A model generated the notes under the pieces. The model was not told the origin of the DNA. It saw only the letters and a program-made list of their open reading frames with translations, and searched no databases. Positions 58,130 to 64,000 of a DNA stretch of 64,000 nt are shown one piece after another. Source of the DNA: Molanna angustata (lineage: Eukaryota; Arthropoda; Insecta; Trichoptera; Molannidae); the NCBI GenBank assembly GCA_963576475.1, contig OY754968.1, positions 12,332,607 through 12,396,606 of the forward strand, in the 5' to 3' direction. The stretch's first letter is position 1. Each line of letters opens with the position of its first letter. Made by a program: the position numbers and the translations under genes.

Positions 58130-59562
58130 TTGTTGAAACATTTCAAATTTCTAAGATATAATCTTTCCTTAAAATATCATCTCATTTTGTATAGTTTCAA
58201 AAAATCTAAATTTAAAATCTTGCGCATGGGTCCAGTACATTTGATAATTGTACTATGGGTGTAATTTAAATCGGCGGCAGGCTCTAAGGGAGGATGGTGG
58301 GGTTAAGAGAGGTGTATGTAGCACCTCAACCCCCTCCCCTCGCTCCGCCGTAGACCGCACTTTGAGAAACTCACTTATAAGTGTCGTGCGGTCCAAGTGT
58401 CCGCCTTTATTTACACTATCGAGTAAATTAAACTCGTGTTTAAGTAGAAGGAAAGCGAGTCGAGAGTTACTTTGTAACTAATAAGAAGTACACAACGCTT
58501 GTGCAACAACAAATGTTTGCTCGCCCAGCTACACACTGATTGCGGCTGCCATGCTACTGTGTACTTACCTTCCTACACTATTTTATGGCCGGCCTCCTGG
58601 TCCGGTGGAAATTTATAATTAGTGTCGCGAGAAGTTCTTATGTGGGGGGCCCATCTCACTAATACGAGGATAAGGTATCGGGTTCCCTATTAATTCGCAA
58701 TTCGGGTAGCCGCTGCCCCTCGATGTCTCCATTATAATAAAACATTGATTAGCCAGAGATAACCTTAGAGGCAGGTCCATGATTGTGAATATTTCATGAG
58801 GCCGTGTAAATAACAAAGACAAAAGCGCTGCACTAAAAGACACTGTACTGTTCAAATAGAAAACTCGTGTAAGTTATTAACGTCCATTTCCTCTTGCCAC
58901 TAACTGTATCGCCACTAATAATTAATGCGGGGTCAATCACAAAGAAGATATTGCTTCTCTATTCAACTCCTCTAGATTCCCATATGTCTATTTCCCTTTC
59001 AACCTTTTGTACGCCACTATTTTCCAATAACAACAATATACACAGATAGTCTATATCGAAATCGGGTTATTGTGTACTCTTTATGCCATAGAATACGACC
59101 CATCTTCGTCTACCTTTACTACGGTACCTACTCCAAACCATTTTTTATTTATTTTTAATACGATTACAACACTATTTAACTTACTTTAATTTAATTTTAA
59201 TAAAATCTTTTTAAAAAAGGTCATTAGCATTTAAAAGAATTTGATATTTTTTTCGTTTTATCACAAAACAATATTCATGAATATTTTATTACAGTTACGT
59301 GAAGCATAAATTAAATGTGAAAATCTTGTGTGATGTTTAACTGCTATTACATTTTTTGGATCTAATATTTGATACATATTTTTGGTATTGTCATAGATTT
59401 TTTTCGAACGTTGTGATGATCTAATTTATAGAACTTTTTAAAACTTATCATTGCTTACGCAGACCGAAACAAATTTTTGTCTATAAAATGACTATATAAG
59501 TCTGAGACTATATAAAATGTTTTTAGACGAGCGATCTTTTATAGCTTTAATTAGGCTGTTGG
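58130..59562. other. No gene; CpG-rich patch 58250-58760
   Basis: The patch is balanced in composition, with GGACCGCAC-type inverted words (GACCGCAC at 58351, GTGCGGTC at 58386). Overlapping frames (58248-58481; 58855-58619) have no domain. From 58860 the DNA returns to AT-rich. Confidence 0.4.
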
Positions 59563-60085
59563 TCTTTCTTCTTCTTTTCCTCAATGCTGAGGGTCGTGAT
59601 CTATGGTGCCGCCAATGGACAGAACGAGTCGCCTTCAATCCTCTCTGCCCTCCGCAGCTCGCACCGCCGAATAATCATCCCGGTCATCTCCTTAATTTGG
59701 TCACACATTCGCGCAGGAGATCTGCCTCTACTTCTTTTGCCTGGTACACTTCCTTTGATAATACTTTTTTACTGGCGATGTGACCAAAGAAGCTTAATAC
59801 CCGGCGGCTGCATACTGTAGACAATCTTTCTATTACGTTGAGCTCTTAAATAACCAAGTAATTCGTTTTTCTTGCAGGCTACGGAATCCTCAGCATGCGA
59901 CGCCAACAACACATTTCAAATGCGTTAATTCTGGCACGATCACGGCACTTATTGTCCGAGTTTCGGCTGCATATAGAGATATTTGGAAAATGAGAGTTCT
60001 GAAGATTTTAATTTTGGTGGAGTTGAAAATATCTCGAACTTTCCAGATCTTGTTCAGACGTGTTATAGCATTTTTGGCTGTAGGT
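59563..60085 (-). pseudogene. LINE RT C-terminal fragment, second copy of the left-edge family
   Basis: Minus translation: AKNAITRLNKIWKVRDIFN, STKIKIFRTLIFQISLYAAE and TRTI form the post-catalytic RT and thumb segment. After a frameshift it reads FGHIASKK and a C-terminal stretch with MTGMIIRRCELRRAER, then a (GAAGAA)-type tail (TTCTTCTTCTTTT on plus). 59809-60085 aligns with 1-262, so it shows the C-terminal part that the left-edge copy loses at the window border. Frameshifts make it inactive. Confidence 0.75.
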
Positions 60086-61777
60086 ATGTGAAGTTTTTTA
60101 TAAAATGTATACTTATTTAATGGGTTGGTTGAATGTCTTGATGTAATTAATTCAAGAGGGAAATAAAAATGACAGAATCGAATGTAAAACATTGTCTGGT
60201 CCCGTGAGAGCAGATAGGAAGAGAAAGTAAGACAGTTGTGGTGTTATACCTATAGGTAGGAGTATGTATGAATATAAAGTACACTTCCCACCCACATAAA
60301 ATGGTCGTTTTCTAACACCCGACCATTTAGGAACGATAGAAAATGGTTCTTGAATATTAAGAAGTTGTAAAAAAGGCAGCGTCATATTGTATAAATTCCA
60401 CTCGAATGTGGCAAGAATTGATAAGGCTAGGGAGAAGGTTTCTATTGGTTAAATTTATCGCTGTTTTGGGTTTTTATTGTTCGGTTTTATGGCTCCTGCA
60501 TTGTATACGTGTGTGCCCGCTCGCGATCCGCTTCGTAAACAACCTGGAAAAGCTATTGAAATGCGAAAATGTTACACTACATTCGCCGAATTTATATCGA
60601 GATCGACCCCATTAATATTAACAAATGCCTTTATGTGTCACCGCCCGCGGCGCATTCTCCCGTAAAATAAAACTCATTAAACTGTCTTCCTTTAAATTAT
60701 ATTAGGAAATTTTCCAAATGAATACCGGGTAACGAGACGGGGGGGGAGGGGGGAAATTCTACACCACCCCCCACCACTGGCCATATCGCCCATGTAGCGG
60801 ATAAAATAATGTCCGAGGCTTCTTTTTCTCTTATTACATTCCAGAGTGGGAGTGAGAGGGAAGGATATTATATGTGTTATATCGGCGGAGTCCGGCAGGG
60901 GGGGCGGGGGGGGGGGTGGGGGACTATGCTGACCCTTCGAGTCATAATGTACAGTCCGTTTATGTTCACTCGCTCCATTCTCGGGTGTGCCTCGCGCCTC
61001 CCGTCGTTCCGCCGCACCGAGGAAAAGTTGATGCCGCTAATGTACGTCCATGCATGAAATGCTTATTATACACCGCACGTTCTACGGCTCTCCACTTGTA
61101 GGCGGGTGAGCAGCTCAGCTCGGTTCCCGCTCTATGTCCGCCCTATGTACAGCTGCAGTGGGAAAGGGAAAGAAAACTGAATAGCGAAAAATTGTTCCTT
61201 GTTCTGTCCAGCGCGGTGCGGCGCGAGTACAGTAGTGCGCGGAACGGCGTAGGTCGGTCGGTTTAATATATGGCCGGGGTATTTCCAAGTCATATATTAT
61301 AGCGGTGTATGCTTCATACATATTGCGGAGATCTTGTCTGATGGGAACAAATGGGAAGGAAAATTTTGGCGGTGAAATTCATTCAAATGGAAGGAAAAAC
61401 CTTAAGAAAAATGGAACGCCATTTTTCGCCGCTGACAGTTTGACTAGTCGCTTATAAATATGCTAATATTTATGTTTTGGCAATACCCATGATCTCTTGT
61501 TCTTTAAGAATAATGTTAGAAGGATAAATTTATTTTATAAAACCGAATAATGTTCAAACACTGCCATTCGCTATTTTAGAATTTCAAATAAATTTATTTT
61601 TTATAATTCATATATTTCTATTTCATAGGTATATGTATGTATGAATGTGATATAAGAATCTCAAATCAAAGCAAAATCTTAAAATTAGATTTTGTGTAAT
61701 TCAAAGAATTTAGTAAATAGTAGGTAAATTTATATTCGAATGCAAATCTTACTATACATTTTTTTGACAAATTTTCA
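60086..61777. other. No gene; CpG-rich, G-run-rich stretch 60400-61280
   Basis: 60400-61280 is the largest non-AT-rich block, with GTCACCGCCCGCGGCGC, GGTGCGGCGCGAGTAC and long G runs at 60738-60753 and 60898-60922. Frames of 60-80 codons lie on both strands without domains. It could be a conserved non-coding element or an unrecognised promoter/exon. Flanks are AT-rich. Confidence 0.4.
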
Positions 61778-61907
61778 ACATCTTAATAGAGACGAAGCTG
61801 GAATACCTACAGGGCTTACGATCTGTCATCGGCTGGTTAACGTGATCACTTTATGCGCTTGCGCAACGTTCACTAAATATGCCTTCTAATTGAGTTCCCT
61901 TATCAAT
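61778..61907 (+). repeat. MITE-related repeat, copy at 61.8 kb
   Basis: ACATCTTAATAGAGACGAAG, CCTACAGGGCTTACGATCTG, TCATCGGCTGGTTAACGTGA, TGCCTTCTAATTGAGTTCCC. It aligns with 49998-50155 but lacks the GAACCAGGAACTCAAGG segment. Confidence 0.7.
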
Positions 61908-62664
61908 GCGCATATGCAATTTAAAAAAAAATATTCCTTTAACATTATTTTGAGTATAACTATTGGATAAATATTATTTAGATACCCAAACATGATTTGC
62001 TTCAGAGCTCTTTGAAACAATTTTGTGAGACAAACGCACATATAGGATATTAATGTTAAATAAATGCATTACAATTTTTATCATGTTTCTTTAAACTAGA
62101 AAAATAAGGATTTCCTATTTTAAATTTAATTGTAGTTTTTCTGTTCGTCACCGAGTAGGAAGTATAATAGTTATGTATGTATGTATAGTAGTGTGGGATG
62201 AATAATACAAAAGGCTCTCCACATTCTTACCTTAACAAAGCTTTCATCTCTCCTAGTTAAATTTTTCCAACAGAATTTTTCCCCCTCGTTACATTATATG
62301 GCGCACTACAGAGTGTCCATGTTTTGTGTTCCGCCATTTTCTCTTATTTAGAACATGTAATAACATCAAATTAACGTGCGCCTTTCACATATTTACATTA
62401 TAGTTAGGTGAAACCCAACAGTAAATATAACCACACAATGGTAGGTACATAATGTAGGTATATCATCAAATAGAGTATCTCAACCATTAAGTCCGTTTCA
62501 TAATTATGTACTTTCCTATTCAGTCACAAATATATTTTAACACACAACATTCCTGTTGTTATTTTCTAGACGTTTTATGCTACATGTAACCTGCTGACCA
62601 ATTATGAAAACTAATTTCCTTTATTTATAATATTGAATTCGTTTGGGGAGAAAAGGCTATTCAT

Positions 62665-62739
62665 TTTAGGATTTTAAGCCTTAAACGTCTAGTTTTTTAG
62701 TTAAGATTTTTAGGATTTTAAGCCTTAAACGTCTAGTTT
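62665..62739. repeat. 44 bp-period tandem duplication
   Basis: TTTAGGATTTTAAGCCTTAA plus ACGTCTAGTTT begins at 62665 and again at 62709, identical over 31 bases. Confidence 0.9.
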
Positions 62740-62860
62740 AATTTAAGTGTCTGTCAATTTAATATTTAATTTAATGTAATTTAATGTTTAGTTTAATTCT
62801 AACTTATTGTTTAATTTAATTGTATATCAATTTAATGTTTAATTTAATTAATTTAATGTA

Positions 62861-62930
62861 AAGCGCCCTTGAGGTGATTTTCCACGAAAACGGCGCTATA
62901 CAAGTCATCCAACTATAATAATAATAATTT
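62861..62930 (+). repeat. LINE/SINE 3'-tail repeat (GGCGCT-ATAC type)
   Basis: AAGCGCCCTTGAGGTGATTT, CGAAAACGGCGCTATACAAG, then ATAATAATAATAATT. Plus-strand copy of the family at 6151 and 21851. Confidence 0.7.
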
Positions 62931-63321
62931 GACCAAGGCGACGTTCTGGTCATTATAGAAATAGGTGCATACTTTTTTTGCTTACTAAGGTGTTCTCGTG
63001 ACGTTCCGATTATTTTTGTCGCTTGATAAAATAAGCCTCCCAATGTGCATTATATTATTTTATATTATGTACAAAAAGATAGGTTATAAATAAATAAAAT
63101 AAATAAATATATTAACTGCAAATAGTGCGAGAGTCTAATGGAGCATCTCCACAATAGCTTAGTGCCATTCATAATTTCCAATAAGCTTTCGTGCGTTCAA
63201 TTAACTAGAGATGTCGCTGTAATATTTTTTAATGTTGTGTTTTTACTTGTAACATTAAACTAAACTTAAAATAAAGTGAGGCAAAATATTTTCAATTAGA
63301 AACAATATTGCACAAAGTATG

Positions 63322-63790
63322 TTAATTACTAGTTGCATGTAACACATGAGATCTAACTGTCGATAGCGATAGTATGCATAGTTGAAGAATAAGTACCTGG
63401 CTGGAACAGAAACTCAATATTCTGAGTATAAAAGTATTGTGGGTCTAAAATTTTCTATATTTTCAAATTTTGGGTTTTGTGCATCAAGCGGATCAAAAGT
63501 TTTAAGGAAGGGGTGGAGGGGGGACATACACAAATACAAAAACAAATACATATTCTAATTCGAATTGTGAGTTCATCCGTTTGTTTAACGTTTTTCAGTA
63601 CATTGCATAATTAATGTTGCGAAGCCTTTAAGTTGGTGTTTTTTGCTTGCAAATAGTCCACTACGCCATACTAAATGTTCCTTCTTTCATAGTACCCGCA
63701 TTTTCGCTTAAAACTGCCGATGTATTAAGAGATATAAATTCACTAGAACAAATCGACAGTTGGAGATTGTCAAGTTTTTTAGGTTGGGTT
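63322..63790 (+). repeat. Dispersed repeat family Y, copy 2
   Basis: Compact copy of the repeat at 7793-8790: TTACTAGTTGCATGTAACAC, ATAGTTGAAGAATAAGTACC, CATCAAGCGGATCAAAAGTT, GCGAAGCCTTTAAGTTGGTG. A frame open to 63859 contains TADVLRDINSLEQIDSWRLS, which aligns with TVDSLRELNSLERIDS of copy 1, and continues with SFLGWVVELTKLKFSTKY. It begins without an ATG in this frame. I do not recognise the product. Confidence 0.55.
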
Positions 63791-64000
63791 GTAGAATTGA
63801 CAAAATTAAAATTTTCTACTAAGTACATATATGAGTTTTGGTGCAACAAAAAATTTTAAATAAGTTCCAAATGTGCTCACGTTGTTCCAAGTCACCCGGT
63901 TTAAAAAATAAGGATAAAATATGATGGCGGTTTATCCATCTCTTAGCCCTTCATCCATCTCTCGGCAAGTCCCGCCCACCACCAAGGAGGAGGGAAACTG
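63791..64000. other. Window end, no separate feature
   Basis: Continuation of the family Y frame to 63859, then balanced sequence (CATCCATCTCTCGGCAAGTC) to the edge. Nothing further recognised. Confidence 0.4.

Larger units (their letters stand above)
61908..63321. other. AT-rich DNA with small repeats
   Basis: No gene. Holds the duplication at 62665-62739, TTTAATTTAATG-rich DNA to 62860 and the tail repeat at 62861-62930. The 75-codon minus frame (63043-62816) has no motif. Confidence 0.45.

Noticed and set aside
59554..60085. Target duplication GGCTGTTGGT/GGCTGTAGGT around the 59.6 kb LINE
   Set aside because: Alignment with the left-edge copy shows the right-hand repeat is probably part of the LINE itself.

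Overview
This window looks like non-coding DNA from an insect nuclear genome, most likely a moth or butterfly. It is very AT-rich, has no long open reading frames, and is built from layers of transposable-element debris. The Lepidoptera suggestion rests on recurring GTAGGTACCTAC-type palindromes, a tRNA-derived SINE family, Helitron-like elements ending in CTAG, and LINE tails of a kind common in moth genomes. It is an inference from style, not a database match. I found no host gene, no functional tRNA or rRNA gene, no CRISPR array and nothing bacterial. Every open frame over about 100 codons is either a retrotransposon remnant or a chance frame in AT-rich or tandem-repeat DNA.

Layout. 1-6.2 kb: a LINE reverse-transcriptase (RT) remnant, three copies of an unclassified ~450-500 bp repeat (family X) and two SINEs. 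7.2-9.9 kb: a three-unit 185 bp tandem array with an internal hairpin, a dispersed repeat (family Y) and a 671 bp foldback element. 10.6-11.6 kb: two LINE 3' ends facing each other and a foldback. 13.6-18.7 kb: two Helitron-like elements joined head to tail with no base between them. 19-27.5 kb: LINE scraps, two foldbacks (one with 43 bp perfect arms), a SINE, and the best preserved LINE fragment, with an 8 bp target duplication. 27.5-41 kb: mostly featureless AT-rich DNA with a CpG-rich patch at 29.1-29.6 kb, scattered LINE 3' scraps and foldbacks. 41.2-42.4 kb: a TA-flanked inverted-repeat element carrying a pogo/Tigger-like transposase tail fused in frame to a LINE tail. 43-48 kb: small MITEs, a frameshifted LINE end and a 556 bp element with terminal inverted repeats. 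49-54.7 kb: a SINE interrupted by the third and longest Helitron-like element. 57.4-58.1 kb: a LINE 3' end with poly(A). 59.5-60.1 kb: a second copy of the LINE found at the left edge. 63.3-63.8 kb: the second family Y copy.

The genes do not work together as a pathway; this is accessory, repeat-driven DNA. The main biological interest is the Helitron-like family, with its tandem junction and swapped minisatellite modules, the chimeric pogo/LINE frame, and several nested insertions that allow relative dating. Nearly all LINE remnants lie on the minus strand, which would fit a long intron of a plus-strand gene, but that is speculative.
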